Assembly (NCBI RefSeq): GCF_004101245.1
Contig: NZ_SCIN01000003.1
Location: 868,001-932,000, forward strand
Origin: Sphingomonas sp. UV9
GTDB lineage: Bacteria > Pseudomonadota > Alphaproteobacteria > Sphingomonadales > Sphingomonadaceae
Direction: 5' to 3'
Length of the DNA: 64,000 nucleotides
In this document: positions 1 through 8,739 of the stretch, piece after piece
Layout: every line of letters starts with the position of its first letter
Position numbering within the stretch: position 1 is the stretch's first letter
Position numbers and translations under genes: made by a program
The notes under the pieces: generated by a model
Database searches by the model: none
The model's input: the letters and a program-made list of their open reading frames with translations, nothing else
Told to the model about the DNA's origin: nothing

Positions 1-411
1 GCACGCGACATGGTCACGCGCTGGGGCATGTCGGACAAGGTCGGCCCGCTCGAATATGGCGAGCCCGAGGGGGAGTCGTTCCTAGGTTACTCGTCGAGCC
101 GTCCGTCGCGCATGTCGAACTCGACCGCGCAGTTGATTGACGACGAGATCAAGCGGATCGTCGAAGGCGGTCTCGACCGTGCCAAGCAGGTGCTGAGCGA
201 TCATGTCGATCAGCTCCACACCGTGGCTGGCGCGCTTCTCGAGTTCGAGACGCTGACCGGCGACGAGATCAAGAAGCTGATCGCGGGCGAGGATCTCGAC
301 CGTCCCGATCCGGGTGCCAAGGCGTCGACCGTCCCGCGCGCGGGCACGTCTATTCCTAAGACGCGTCGTCCGAACGGACCGTTCGGCACGCCGAGTCCGC
401 TCGGCGCCTGA
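1..411 (+). CDS. ftsH: ATP-dependent zinc metalloprotease FtsH, C-terminal fragment
   Basis: The reading frame is already open at base 1, so only the last ~136 codons are present; the AAA+ and zinc-site parts lie outside the window. What remains is the end of the M41 peptidase domain: the MVTRWGMSDKVGPL segment, then GESFLGYSSSRPSRMSNSTA, the DDEIKRIV helix and a proline-rich polar tail. In the family this is a membrane-anchored hexamer that degrades misfolded membrane proteins and short-lived regulators. The stop is followed by a hairpin at 444-477. Identification rests on the very characteristic C-terminal motif string. Confidence 0.93.
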   Translation, partial: ARDMVTRWGMSDKVGPLEYGEPEGESFLGYSSSRPSRMSNSTAQLIDDEIKRIVEGGLDRAKQVLSDHVDQLHTVAGALLEFETLTGDEIKKLIAGEDLDRPDPGAKASTVPRAGTSIPKTRRPNGPFGTPSPLGA

Positions 412-443
412 AACGGTTCACCGATCAGTCAGTTAAGTAGCGC

Positions 444-477
444 CATGGGCGGTCTTTTCTCGGAAAGGCCGCCCATG
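444..477. terminator. Near-perfect hairpin after ftsH, enclosing the next start codon
   Basis: The arms CATGGGCGGTCTTT and AAAGGCCGCCCATG pair with one mismatch around a short TCTCGG loop. It may terminate ftsH transcription, although it is not followed by a T run. The 3' arm holds both the GGAAAGG Shine-Dalgarno-like sequence (462-468) and the ATG at 475 of the next gene, so in RNA it could also mask that start. Confidence 0.5.
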
Positions 478-852
478 TCGTATGTTCGCTGGAAGGTCCT
501 GATCGGCGCGCTGGCGATCGCTGGACTGGCGATGCCGGCAAGCGCCGCGATCACGGTCGGAAACTTTCTCACGCGCGCCAACGCGTTGCGCGACCAGGGT
601 CCGATGGCCTTGATGTCGCCCGATCTTCCCGCGCTGAAGGCCGAAGCCAAGGCGGCGACGACACAGCTGAAGGCGGAACGCGCCGCGCGCGCGGCGGCGG
701 GCAAGCCCCCGATCGCGTGTGTTCCCGAAGGCGAATCGGTCGGGATCATGGACATGCTCGACGGCCTGGAGCGGCTGCCGGCCAACTATCGGAAACGCCC
801 GCTGAAGGACGGCTACGCACGAGTGTTGGCGAACCTCTACCCCTGCAGATGA
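475..852 (+). CDS. Small secreted protein of unknown function, possibly Rap1a/Tai-like
   Basis: A 125-residue product with a clear Sec signal peptide: a charged n-region (YVRWK), a hydrophobic core and a PASA-A cleavage site near residue 24. The mature part is an alanine/lysine-rich helix followed by a compact C-terminal segment with two cysteines (ACVPEG and the final LYPCR), spaced as in Rap1a/Tai immunity-type domains; that resemblance is weak and only by eye. The start at 475 is preferred over the ATG at 445 because GGAAAGG lies 6 nt upstream of 475. The two candidate starts sit in opposite arms of the same hairpin. Confidence 0.7.
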   Translation: MSYVRWKVLIGALAIAGLAMPASAAITVGNFLTRANALRDQGPMALMSPDLPALKAEAKAATTQLKAERAARAAAGKPPIACVPEGESVGIMDMLDGLERLPANYRKRPLKDGYARVLANLYPCR

Positions 853-906
853 CGCTTGGGCGGAGAGCGTTCGCGGTGATGCAGATTAGCCGACGCCAAC
901 TCTCCC

Positions 907-990
907 CGTCATCCCAGCGAAAGCTGGGATCTCCCCGTTCGAGCCGCATCGTACCCAAGTGGGAGATTCCAGCTTTCGCTGGGATGATGG
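907..990. repeat. REP-type bipartite inverted repeat, family A
   Basis: A palindromic arm GTCATCCCAGCGAAAGCTGG at 908 onward is mirrored by its reverse complement ending near 987, with a ~38 nt spacer. Each arm is itself a hairpin (CCCAGC-GAAA-GCTGGG). It sits between convergent genes and recurs at 9893, 26758, 31598 and 42164. Confidence 0.9.
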
Positions 991-1017
991 CAGGAGCGTG
1001 TGAAGGGACGCCGCACC

Positions 1018-2109
1018 CTATTCCGTCAGCCCGTGCAGCAACAGCAGCACGATAAACGCCAGCAGGACGGTGAACGCGAAGTTCAGCAACGCGACCGTCC
1101 GCCACCCGGCCGACCGCTTCCGCAACGCATAGGCACCGCGAAGCTGCGCGAACAAATGGACGGGCGGCACGAGCAACGCGGCCATCACGATCCAGCCGCT
1201 CGGCAGGCCGACGATCGCGCCCAGCATCAGGACGATCGCGAGCAGCATCATGAACGCGATCGAGTAGGTCACGAAGATCGCGTGATCGTAGAGATGATGC
1301 CTGCGCCGACCCAGGAACAGCAGCGCGATAAACGGGACCGACAGCGGGATCAGGCCCCAGCTATATTTATACGCGCTGGTCTGCAGCTTGTAGATCATCA
1401 GGCCGGGGTTCGCATTGGCCTTGGCGATACCGTGATCGAGCTTGGGCCAGCCTGTCTTCAGATCGGTGAAGGTGAAGTCGTCCTTGTCCCGCGCTTCCTG
1501 CCCGGCGGCGGTATTCAGTGCGCTGATGGTCCCGCGCAGGACGAGTATCTGCGTATCCAGGTCGCCGTTCGGTTTGCCATCGCGCACCGCGGCCGCCCGT
1601 TCGCGTTCGGCGTTAGCCAGCTGAACGCGTGCCTTCTGGATCTCCCGCGAAAACGCGGCCTGTTGCTGTGCGGTCGTCGGCTTGGCGATCGTCTCGGTCA
1701 GTTCGCCGCCAAGCGTCCCGATCGTCGCGAACATCAGGAAGACGGTGAACAGGAACAGCGCGAGCGGTGACACGAACCGGACGCGTTCGCCCGCGACATA
1801 GCGTCGCGTCAGCGTGCCGGGATGCAGGATCAACAGCGGCAGTGTCCGCCAGATCTTGCCCTCGAAATGGAAGACGCCGTGCGCGATCTCATGCCCGATC
1901 GCGCCGAGCGACCGGTGCACATGCCCCGACTGTCCGCAGGCGTGACAATGCGCGCCGATCAGCCGAGTCCCGCAGTTCAGGCACAGCCCATCGTGCGCCG
2001 CGTGGTCGGCCACCGCAGCGGGACCTGTCTCGCCTGCGCGCGGCTCGAACGCACGCGCCACGAGCGCGCCTGTGGCGATATCCGCCGTTGCCCCGATGTC
2101 CCCGGTCAT
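1018..2109 (-). CDS. DUF3667 membrane protein with N-terminal zinc ribbon
   Basis: A 363-residue protein. Near residues 45-65 there is a zinc-ribbon pattern CLNCG...CHACG, then the DUF3667 signature ([17 protein letters not shown] and a [15 protein letters not shown] segment), then a hydrophobic segment ([12 protein letters not shown]), a charged helical region (about residues 130-230) and four further hydrophobic segments to the C-terminus. Function of the family is unknown. The ATG at 2109 is chosen because GGAGGGGGAAG lies just upstream on the minus strand; an in-frame TTG at 2124 overlaps that site. It is divergent from proA with a short shared promoter region (2110-2171). Confidence 0.82.
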   Translation of the reverse strand: MTGDIGATADIATGALVARAFEPRAGETGPAAVADHAAHDGLCLNCGTRLIGAHCHACGQSGHVHRSLGAIGHEIAHGVFHFEGKIWRTLPLLILHPGTLTRRYVAGERVRFVSPLALFLFTVFLMFATIGTLGGELTETIAKPTTAQQQAAFSREIQKARVQLANAERERAAAVRDGKPNGDLDTQILVLRGTISALNTAAGQEARDKDDFTFTDLKTGWPKLDHGIAKANANPGLMIYKLQTSAYKYSWGLIPLSVPFIALLFLGRRRHHLYDHAIFVTYSIAFMMLLAIVLMLGAIVGLPSGWIVMAALLVPPVHLFAQLRGAYALRKRSAGWRTVALLNFAFTVLLAFIVLLLLHGLTE

Positions 2110-2171
2110 ATCTTCCCCCTCCAAGTTTCGTGAGCGTAACGACTTCGCGACGTTGGCGCGAGGGGGTTCGC

Positions 2172-3488
2172 ATGCTAGCGCGACGGTCCATGGCCGACGT
2201 AGAAAATCCGACCGAATTGTCCCCCGAGTTGCCTGACGAGCAGCCTAGCGACATGATCGCCGCGATGGGCCGCCGCGCGCGCGAAGCCGCACTCGTGCTG
2301 GCGTCGATGCCGTCCGACCGGAAGGCGGCGGCGCTCAGGCTGGCGGCGGAGGCCGTGCGCACTGCCTCGGCCGCGATTGTCGCCGCTAACGGCGAGGACA
2401 TGACCCGCGCCGCTGCCGCCGGGCTGTCGGGCGCGCTGCTCGATCGGTTGCGGTTGGACGCGGCGCGGGTGTCGGCGATGGCCGATGGCGTGGCGGCCGT
2501 CGCGGCGCTCGCGGATCCGGTCGGCCAGGTGATCGATTCCAGCGAACGCCCCAACGGCCTGAAGCTGTCGCGCGTCCGCGTGCCGATCGGGGTCATCGGC
2601 ATCATCTATGAGAGCCGGCCCAATGTGACGGCCGACGCCGCGGTGCTGTGCGTGATGGCGGGCAACGCGGCGATCCTGCGCGGCGGCTCCGAGGCGGTGA
2701 ACAGCAACCGTGCGATCCACGCGGCTCTGGTCGCCGGATTGGCGGCGGGCGGGGTGCCCGTCGATGCGGTGCAACTCGTGCCCACCACCGATCGCGCCGC
2801 GGTCGGCGCGATGCTGAAGGCGGACGGGGTCATCGACCTGATCATTCCCCGCGGCGGCAAGAGCCTCGTCGCGCGCGTCCAGGCGGAGGCGCGCGTGCCG
2901 GTGCTCGCGCATCTCGACGGGATCAACCACGTCTATGTCGATGCGTCGGCCGATCCGGCGATGGCCGAGGCCGTGGTCGTCGATGCCAAGATGCGTCGCA
3001 CCGGCGTCTGCGGCTCGATGGAAACGCTGCTGATCGACCGCGACTATGCAGGGGCCGCGGCACTGATCCGACGGCTCGTAGCGACGGGCTGCGAAGTCCG
3101 CGGCGACGCGCGGGCCCACGCGCTGGTCCCCGAGATCGCCCCGGCCGATGCCGCCGACTGGGACACCGAATATCTCGACGCGATCGCCGCCGTCGCGGTC
3201 GTCGACGGGCTGGAGGGCGCGGTGGCGCACATCGCCCGCCACGGCTCGCACCACACCGACGCGATCATCGCCGAGGACGCTTCGGTCGCCGAGCGTTTCC
3301 TGACCGCAGTCGACAGCGCGATCGTCCTGTGGAACGCCTCCACCCAGTTCGCCGACGGCGGCGAATTCGGCCTCGGCGCGGAGATCGGGATCGCCACCGG
3401 CCGCCTCCACGCCCGCGGCCCCGTCGCACTCGAAGGCCTCACCACCTACAAATGGCTCGGCCGCGGCACCGGCCAGGTGCGCGGTTGA
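2172..3488 (+). CDS. proA: Glutamate-5-semialdehyde dehydrogenase (gamma-glutamyl phosphate reductase)
   Basis: Reduces gamma-glutamyl phosphate to glutamate-5-semialdehyde with NADPH, the second step of proline synthesis. The 438-residue product has the aldehyde-dehydrogenase fold signatures: [17 protein letters not shown], the [10 protein letters not shown] loop, IIPRGG, and the catalytic cysteine in [12 protein letters not shown], then the [10 protein letters not shown] and [20 protein letters not shown] motifs. The ATG at 2172 has GAGGGGG 6 nt upstream; ATGs at 2190 and 2253 are in frame, and 2253 gives the more usual family length. No proB is seen nearby. A toxin-antitoxin pair follows after 31 nt. 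Confidence 0.95.
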   Translation: MLARRSMADVENPTELSPELPDEQPSDMIAAMGRRAREAALVLASMPSDRKAAALRLAAEAVRTASAAIVAANGEDMTRAAAAGLSGALLDRLRLDAARVSAMADGVAAVAALADPVGQVIDSSERPNGLKLSRVRVPIGVIGIIYESRPNVTADAAVLCVMAGNAAILRGGSEAVNSNRAIHAALVAGLAAGGVPVDAVQLVPTTDRAAVGAMLKADGVIDLIIPRGGKSLVARVQAEARVPVLAHLDGINHVYVDASADPAMAEAVVVDAKMRRTGVCGSMETLLIDRDYAGAAALIRRLVATGCEVRGDARAHALVPEIAPADAADWDTEYLDAIAAVAVVDGLEGAVAHIARHGSHHTDAIIAEDASVAERFLTAVDSAIVLWNASTQFADGGEFGLGAEIGIATGRLHARGPVALEGLTTYKWLGRGTGQVRG

Positions 3489-3519
3489 TTGTGATGCTCA
3501 AGGGGCATACTCTCCCGGC

Positions 3520-3774
3520 ATGAAGACGTCCGAACCTCTGACTATCGACCTGGATGCGGAGGCACTGGCGTCGTTGCACGCCGCCTCGGTTTGGCGTGGG
3601 ATGTCGGTAACCGACTATGTGAAGTCGGTCGTAGAGAATGCAACGCGGAAAGACGGCGAACTCGCGGCCCTCGTCCAGGAGGGCCTCGACGATATCGATG
3701 CCGGACGCGTCTACACGCAGGAACAGGTCGAAGCCTGGTTCGAGGCGCGGCACCGCGACATAGCGGCCGAGTGA
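3520..3774 (+). CDS. ParD/CopG-type antitoxin (ribbon-helix-helix)
   Basis: An 84-residue acidic protein. The N-terminus (EPLTIDLDAEALASL followed by GMSVTDYVKSVV) fits a ribbon-helix-helix DNA-binding domain; the C-terminal half (VQEGLDDIDAGRVYTQEQVEAWFEAR) is the toxin-binding tail seen in ParD/CopG antitoxins. By family it neutralises the partner toxin and represses its own promoter. Its stop overlaps the GTG start of the downstream toxin. The Shine-Dalgarno-like AGGGG is ~14 nt from the ATG, further than ideal. Confidence 0.85.
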   Translation: MKTSEPLTIDLDAEALASLHAASVWRGMSVTDYVKSVVENATRKDGELAALVQEGLDDIDAGRVYTQEQVEAWFEARHRDIAAE

Positions 3775-4055
3775 CGCGTAGTATCTGGTCCGCCTCGGCA
3801 CTTGCGGACCTGGGTGATATCGACCGCTATTTTCAGGACCGTTCGCCGAACTTCGCGCGCAGGGTCGGGGCAAGCGCTATAGACGCTGCCCGGCTGTTGG
3901 CCGACAATCCTTATCTTGGGCCGGCGTTCGCAGGCGAAATCCGGAAATGGTCCATTCGTGGCACGGAATACTTCATCCTCTATCGTCCCATGCCGGACGG
4001 CGTTGATATCGTTCGCGTGATGGATGCGCGCCGCGACACGCCACACGAATCATGA
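3771..4055 (+). CDS. ParE/RelE-family toxin
   Basis: A 94-residue basic protein with the ParE/RelE fold signature: WSASALADLGDIDRYF at the N-terminus, a central helix with NPYLGPAF, then RKWSIRGTEYFILYR and a VDIVRVMDARRD C-terminal strand. Family members inhibit gyrase (ParE) or cleave ribosome-bound mRNA (RelE); which applies cannot be told here. The GTG start (3771) overlaps the antitoxin stop as GTGA, and its own stop overlaps the nadD ATG as ATGA, so toxin and nadD may be translationally coupled. Confidence 0.85.
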   Translation: MTRSIWSASALADLGDIDRYFQDRSPNFARRVGASAIDAARLLADNPYLGPAFAGEIRKWSIRGTEYFILYRPMPDGVDIVRVMDARRDTPHES

Positions 4056-4666
4056 CCCACGTCGGCATCCTCGGCGGGTCGTTCAATCCTGCGCATCGCG
4101 GCCATCGCGGCATCACGCTCTCTGCGATCGACGCGCTCGCGCTCGACGAGGCGTGGTGGCTCGTGTCGCCAGGCAACCCGCTCAAGGACGCCGCCAACGA
4201 CATGGCGCCGCTCCCTGCGCGCCTCGCGTCGGCCCGACGAATGGCCCGCCGCGCACCGATCCGCGCGACCGATATCGAGGCCAGCCTCCACACCCGCTAC
4301 ACGCTCGACACGATCCGCAAGCTCAAGCGCCGCTACCCCAAGATCCGCTTCATCTGGCTGATGGGCGCCGACAATCTTGCCGACTTCCACCGGTGGAAGA
4401 ACTGGCGGCAGATCGCGCGCGAGGTTCCGATTGCGGTAATCGCGCGTCCGGGATATGACGGGCGCGCCCTCGCGGCCCCCGCGATGGGTTGGCTGCGGCG
4501 CTTCCAACGGCGCACAGACCATGCGAAGAGCTGGACGACGTGGAGATTGCCGGCCCTTGTGCTGTTGCGCTTCCGACCCGACCCGACCTCCGCAACCGGC
4601 CTGCGTGCCAAAAATCCCGACTGGGTTCAGCATGTTGCTGGCCCGGTAGTCTTACCCAGGAGCTGA
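4052..4666 (+). CDS. nadD: Nicotinate-nucleotide adenylyltransferase
   Basis: Adenylates nicotinate mononucleotide to deamido-NAD in NAD synthesis, in the cytosol. The nucleotidyltransferase motif GILGGSFNPAHRGH (with HxGH-type H-R-G-H) is at residues 5-18, followed by NPLK, LMGADNLADFHRW and VIARPGY. The 204-residue length fits the family, although the usual C-terminal ISST(D/E)IR motif is not obvious; the corresponding stretch reads RFRPDPTSATGLR. The ATG overlaps the upstream toxin stop. rsfS follows directly, the usual alphaproteobacterial order. Confidence 0.93.
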   Translation: MTHVGILGGSFNPAHRGHRGITLSAIDALALDEAWWLVSPGNPLKDAANDMAPLPARLASARRMARRAPIRATDIEASLHTRYTLDTIRKLKRRYPKIRFIWLMGADNLADFHRWKNWRQIAREVPIAVIARPGYDGRALAAPAMGWLRRFQRRTDHAKSWTTWRLPALVLLRFRPDPTSATGLRAKNPDWVQHVAGPVVLPRS

Positions 4667-4667
4667 C

Positions 4668-5075
4668 TTGGCCACTTCCCCTACTGCCCCTCGCGCGACC
4701 GACCCCGAAGAGGTTGAGGCGCTGCATCGCCTGATCCTCGCGTCGCTCGACGACGACCAGGCGGTCGAGACCATCTCGATCCCGCTCGCGGGCAAGACCA
4801 GCATCGCCGATTACATGGTGATCGCCAGCGGTCGTTCGACCCGCCAGGTCGCCTCGATGGCACAGAAGCTGGCCGAGCGGATCAAGGGCGAATTCAAGCG
4901 TCCGGTGAAGATCGAAGGCCTGCCGACCGCCGACTGGGTGCTGATCGACGCGACCGACATCATCGTCCACCTGTTCCGTCCCGAAGTCCGCAGCTTCTAC
5001 AATCTGGAGCGGATGTGGGCGTTCGGCGACGCGCCGACCCCGCCGCCGGTACCGACCTACACCGACGAAGACTAA
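4668..5075 (+). CDS. rsfS: Ribosome silencing factor RsfS
   Basis: Binds ribosomal protein uL14 and blocks subunit joining, lowering translation in starvation. The 135-residue protein carries the family core: ISIPLAGKTSIADYMVIASG, RQVASMAQKLAE and the C-terminal WVLIDATDIIVHLF with the FYNLERMW motif. Translation starts at TTG (4668), supported by AGGAG 5 nt upstream and no better in-frame ATG before the conserved region. It sits between nadD and rlmH. Confidence 0.95.
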   Translation: MATSPTAPRATDPEEVEALHRLILASLDDDQAVETISIPLAGKTSIADYMVIASGRSTRQVASMAQKLAERIKGEFKRPVKIEGLPTADWVLIDATDIIVHLFRPEVRSFYNLERMWAFGDAPTPPPVPTYTDED

Positions 5076-5101
5076 GCGCAGCGGCGGCCCGAAGGCGGAT
5101 C

Positions 5102-5524
5102 ATGCTGCTGCACATCGTCGCACGCGGTCGGATCGGGCGCTCGCCCGAGGCCGACCTCGTCGACCGCTATTTGAAGCGGATCGTCTGGCCGACCAAGGTG
5201 TCCGAGCTTCCCGATACCGGCGGCAAGATCCCGCTGGTCGGCGAGCAAACCAAGCGCATCCTGCTCGACGAGAAGGGCGAGACGCTGTCGTCGACGCAGT
5301 TCGCGCATAAGCTCGAGCGGTGGCGCGACGACGGTGTGCGCGAGGCGCGGTTCATGATCGGGGCGGCGGATGGCTTCGACGACGCGGCGCGCGACGAGGC
5401 CGACCTGCTCTTCTCGTTTGGCCGCGCGACCTGGCCGCATCTGCTCGCGCGCGCGATGCTCGCCGAGCAGCTCTTCCGCGCGACCAGCATCCTTGCCAAC
5501 CATCCCTATCACCGCGAAGGGTGA
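5102..5524 (+). CDS. rlmH: 23S rRNA (pseudouridine-1915-N3)-methyltransferase RlmH
   Basis: A SPOUT methyltransferase that methylates pseudouridine 1915 in helix 69 of 23S rRNA. At 140 residues it has near the usual length; visible motifs are LLHIVARGRIG, the SAM-knot region RFMIGAADGFDD, LLFSFGRATWPH, and the C-terminal RAMLAEQLFRATSILANHPYHR. The start at ATG 5102 fits the family N-terminus. Its stop overlaps a GTG start of the next gene. Confidence 0.95.
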   Translation: MLLHIVARGRIGRSPEADLVDRYLKRIVWPTKVSELPDTGGKIPLVGEQTKRILLDEKGETLSSTQFAHKLERWRDDGVREARFMIGAADGFDDAARDEADLLFSFGRATWPHLLARAMLAEQLFRATSILANHPYHREG

Positions 5525-6702
5525 GCCGCATGGGGAGGGGCGTGGTCTTGGCAGGTCTGCTGGCAATGGCGGCCGGCCTGACCGCGCAGACCAGTGCCCC
5601 TGAACTCTCGCGCGAGCAACAACGCCTCGTCGCCGCGAAACGCGACGCCGCGATCGCCGCACGCCGCGCCGCGCGGCTCGCCGCCGCCGCCGCCGAGGAA
5701 CGCGACGCCGCCGATCGCGCCCGCCGCGAAGAACAGGCGCTCGCCGCCCGGGTCACCGCCGCCCAGGCCAATCTCGCCACCGCCAGCGCCCGCGTCGTTC
5801 TCGTCGAACGCCTGCTGTCCGACCAGCGCGCAAAACTAGGGCGCGCGCAAACCCCGATCGCCCGCCTGCTCGCCGCGCTAGAGTCACTCGCCCGCCGCCC
5901 GACGATCGTCGCGGTCGCGCAGCCCGGCTCGGTCGACGACCTCGTCCATGTCCGCGCGGTACTCGGCAGCGCGTTGCCCGTCGTCCGCCAGCGCACCCAA
6001 GCCGTCCGCGCCGAACTCGCCGAAACGCGCCGGTTGCAGGCCAGCGCCACGCTCGCCGCCAAGGCGCTCTCCGACGGCCGCGCGCGCCTCGAGAACGACC
6101 GCATAGCGCTCGCCAAACTCGAAGCCCGCCACCGCCAGCGCAGCCAGTCGCTCGGCCGCGGCGCGCGTAGCGAGTCCGACCGCGCGCTCGCGCTTGGCGA
6201 ACGCGCGCGCGACCTCGTCGATGGCATGGCGGCAACGACCAGCGACAAGGCCACCGCGGCAAGCCTTCTGACCCTCGCCGGCCCGCTCCCCCGCCCGATC
6301 GCGCGCGGCACCACGCCACCGCCAGCCCCGAGCGGCGTCTACCGCACCCCCGTCACCGGCACGCTCGTCACCGGCTTCGACGAACTCTCGGATTCGGGCG
6401 TCCGGTCGCGCGGCCTGACCTTCGCCACCGCGCCGCGTGCGCGCGTGGTCGCGCCCGCCGCTGGCACCGTCCGCTACGCGCGCCGGTTCCGCGATTACGG
6501 CGTCATCGTCATCATCGACCACGCCGACGGCTGGACCAGCCTCGTCACCGGCCTCGCCGCAACCGCCGTCAAGCCGGGCGACCGCATCGCGATGGGCGCC
6601 CCGATCGGTGTTGCGCCCCGCGACGAAGCCCCCCGCATCACGGTAGAGCTCCGCCGCCAGGGCCGCCCCGTCGACGCCGCGTCCCTGATAAGCCCGCGTT
6701 GA
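5521..6702 (+). CDS. EnvC-like murein hydrolase activator (coiled coil + LytM/M23 domain)
   Basis: A 393-residue exported protein: signal peptide, a long alanine/arginine-rich coiled coil (about residues 25-240) and a C-terminal M23/LytM domain. In catalytic M23 enzymes the zinc ligands are HxxxD and HxH; here the corresponding segments read SRGLTFATAPRARV and IIDHADGWTSLVTGL, so most ligands are missing. That matches EnvC-type activators, which switch on amidases at the division site rather than cut peptidoglycan. The GTG at 5521 overlaps the rlmH stop; the ATG at 5530 is an alternative. Confidence 0.85.
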   Translation: MSRMGRGVVLAGLLAMAAGLTAQTSAPELSREQQRLVAAKRDAAIAARRAARLAAAAAEERDAADRARREEQALAARVTAAQANLATASARVVLVERLLSDQRAKLGRAQTPIARLLAALESLARRPTIVAVAQPGSVDDLVHVRAVLGSALPVVRQRTQAVRAELAETRRLQASATLAAKALSDGRARLENDRIALAKLEARHRQRSQSLGRGARSESDRALALGERARDLVDGMAATTSDKATAASLLTLAGPLPRPIARGTTPPPAPSGVYRTPVTGTLVTGFDELSDSGVRSRGLTFATAPRARVVAPAAGTVRYARRFRDYGVIVIIDHADGWTSLVTGLAATAVKPGDRIAMGAPIGVAPRDEAPRITVELRRQGRPVDAASLISPR

Positions 6703-6838
6703 AGCCATTGCGCCGATAGGATAGTCACGCGGGAAGTCGCACGCGGCTTTGCTCCGCACGCGCGTTGCCGCTACGATCTGCCAAGACATACCGTTACGAC
6801 CCTAAGATGCCGTCATTTCTCAGGTTGCAGGACCATCG

Positions 6839-8236
6839 ATGCCTCGTCCGACCCTTCGTACCCCGATCCTCACCGCAACCGCCATCGTCGGCGCCCTGAC
6901 GCTGATCCCGCTCGCCACCTCCGCGATGGCGGCGGTCGACACCGATACGTATCGCGAGTTCGACCAGTTCCTCGACGTGTTCAATCGCGTTAAGGCGGAA
7001 TATGTCGACAAGGTCGATGACAAGACGCTGATCAAGGGCGCGATCCAGGGCATGCTCGCCAGCCTCGATCCGCACAGCTCGTACGTCGACGCGCTCGACT
7101 ATGAAAACCTGCGGATCATGACCGAGGGCAATTACGGCGGCCTGGGCCTCACGGTCCAGATGGAGGACGGCGCGATCAAGGTCGTCTCCCCGCAGGAGGA
7201 TTCGCCCGCCGCGCGCGCCGGGGTGAAGTCCGGCGACTATATCACGCATATCGACGGCAAGCTGATCTACGGCGATTCGCTCGACGAGGCGGTCGGCAAG
7301 ATGCGCGGCAAGCCCGGCAGCAAGATCACGCTGGGCCTCGTCCGCCCGGGCCGCGACAAGCCGCTCGACGTGACGATGATGCGCGAGATCATCGTCCAGA
7401 AGCCGGTGAAGTGGGAAGTCCGCGGCAACGTCGGCTACATTAACATCAACACCTTCAGCGAGAATACCGGCGCCGACACGCGCGCGGCGATCATGAGCAT
7501 CGACAAGTCGCTCGGCCACCGCCCCTTGGGCTATGTCGTCGACCTGCGCGAGAATGGCGGCGGGCTCCTGACCCAGGCGATCGCGGTGTCCGACGCGTTC
7601 CTCGATCACGGCGAGATCGTCTCGCAGCGCGGCCGCGAGAAGACCGATATCGAACGCTATTACGCCAAGCCCGGCGACGACGCGCACGGCCTGCCGGTCG
7701 TCGTCCTCACCGATCCCGGCACCGCGTCCGCGTCCGAGATCGTCGCCGGCGCACTCCAGGATCACCACCGCGCGCTGATCATGGGCGAGCGCAGCTTCGG
7801 CAAGGGCTCCGTCCAGACCGTGCTCCAGCTCGGCCCCGAGACTGCGCTCCGCCTGACGACCGCACGCTACTTCACGCCGTCCGGCCGGTCGGTGCAGGAG
7901 GGCGGGATCGAGCCCGACATCAAGGTGCCGCAGCTCACCGATCCCGACTACAAGTCGCGGCCCGTGTTCCGCGAGGCGGACCTGCGCAAGCACCTGATCA
8001 ACGAGGTGAAGGCCGACAATGCGGTGCTCGAGGAGGACAACAAGACCGACCCGCGCTTCTCGCAGACGCCCGACCAGCTGAAGAAACTGGGTATCGACGA
8101 CTTCCAGCTCTATTACGCGCTGAAGACCGTCGCGCGCCTCGGCGGCCCGGTACAGGTCGCCGCCGCGACCAAGCCGCGGCCGATCAAGCCTGATCCGACC
8201 GCGGCCGCCGACGCCGCCAAGGTGACGCCAAAGTGA
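6839..8236 (+). CDS. ctpA: S41-family carboxy-terminal processing protease
   Basis: A periplasmic serine protease of 465 residues. Order: signal peptide (cleavage near ATSAMAA), helical N-domain (YREFDQFLDVFNRVKAEYV), PDZ domain from NYGGLGLTV to PLDVTMMRE, then the S41 catalytic core. The catalytic serine lies in PGTASASEIVAGALQDH and the lysine in GERSFGKGSVQT. Family members trim or degrade periplasmic proteins and act with cell-wall enzymes, which suits the neighbouring EnvC-like gene. The 136 nt before it (6703-6838) contain no gene and probably hold its promoter. The stop overlaps the next start. Confidence 0.94.
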   Translation: MPRPTLRTPILTATAIVGALTLIPLATSAMAAVDTDTYREFDQFLDVFNRVKAEYVDKVDDKTLIKGAIQGMLASLDPHSSYVDALDYENLRIMTEGNYGGLGLTVQMEDGAIKVVSPQEDSPAARAGVKSGDYITHIDGKLIYGDSLDEAVGKMRGKPGSKITLGLVRPGRDKPLDVTMMREIIVQKPVKWEVRGNVGYININTFSENTGADTRAAIMSIDKSLGHRPLGYVVDLRENGGGLLTQAIAVSDAFLDHGEIVSQRGREKTDIERYYAKPGDDAHGLPVVVLTDPGTASASEIVAGALQDHHRALIMGERSFGKGSVQTVLQLGPETALRLTTARYFTPSGRSVQEGGIEPDIKVPQLTDPDYKSRPVFREADLRKHLINEVKADNAVLEEDNKTDPRFSQTPDQLKKLGIDDFQLYYALKTVARLGGPVQVAAATKPRPIKPDPTAAADAAKVTPK

Positions 8237-8739
8237 GTGTGCGTCGCGGGTTGGGCATGACCAAGAACGAAGAGATCGCGCGCGCCCTCGCGCTCCTGTT
8301 GCCGGCGTTCCTGTTGCTCGGCGCGCTCGGGTCGCAATATCTCGGCGGGCTGTATCCGTGCGAGATGTGCCATTGGCAGCGCTGGCCGCATTATGCCGCG
8401 GTGCTCGTCGCCGGCGCGACGTTCCTGGTCCCTGGTCGCTCGCTGCGCGCTACGCTCGTGATCATTGCCGGGCTGCTGATCGGCTTCAGCGGGCTGATCG
8501 CCATCGCGCATGCCGGTGTCGAATATCATTGGTGGAATGGCTTCACCGCCTGCACCACGACCGTGTCGATGACCGGCACCACCGCCGCCGAACGGCTCGC
8601 GGCGATCATGAACGCGCCGATGGTGCGCTGTGATTCGCCACAATGGACGCTGCTCGGCATTTCGCTCGCCGGCTTCAACGCCATCTTTTCTCTGACGGGC
8701 GCGATCACCATATTCGCTCTTATGAGGAAGACGCGATGA
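8233..8739 (+). CDS. dsbB: DsbB-family disulfide bond formation protein
   Basis: A 168-residue inner-membrane protein with four hydrophobic segments. It carries the first periplasmic CxxC (LYPCEMCHWQRWPHYA) and two later cysteines (TACTTT and VRCDSPQW), as expected for the quinone-linked oxidase that reoxidises DsbA. The GTG at 8233 overlaps the ctpA stop; the ATG at 8257 is an alternative. Its stop overlaps the coq7 ATG, so quinone-dependent DsbB and quinone synthesis are coupled genes. Confidence 0.9.
   Translation: MSVRRGLGMTKNEEIARALALLLPAFLLLGALGSQYLGGLYPCEMCHWQRWPHYAAVLVAGATFLVPGRSLRATLVIIAGLLIGFSGLIAIAHAGVEYHWWNGFTACTTTVSMTGTTAAERLAAIMNAPMVRCDSPQWTLLGISLAGFNAIFSLTGAITIFALMRKTR

Noticed and set aside
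2175..3410. Long minus-strand frame opposite proA
   Set aside because: Shadow of proA produced by codon-position GC bias; no start context or family.
5521..6702. EnvC-like gene as an active M23 endopeptidase
   Set aside because: The zinc-ligand positions are mostly lost, which fits an activator rather than an enzyme.
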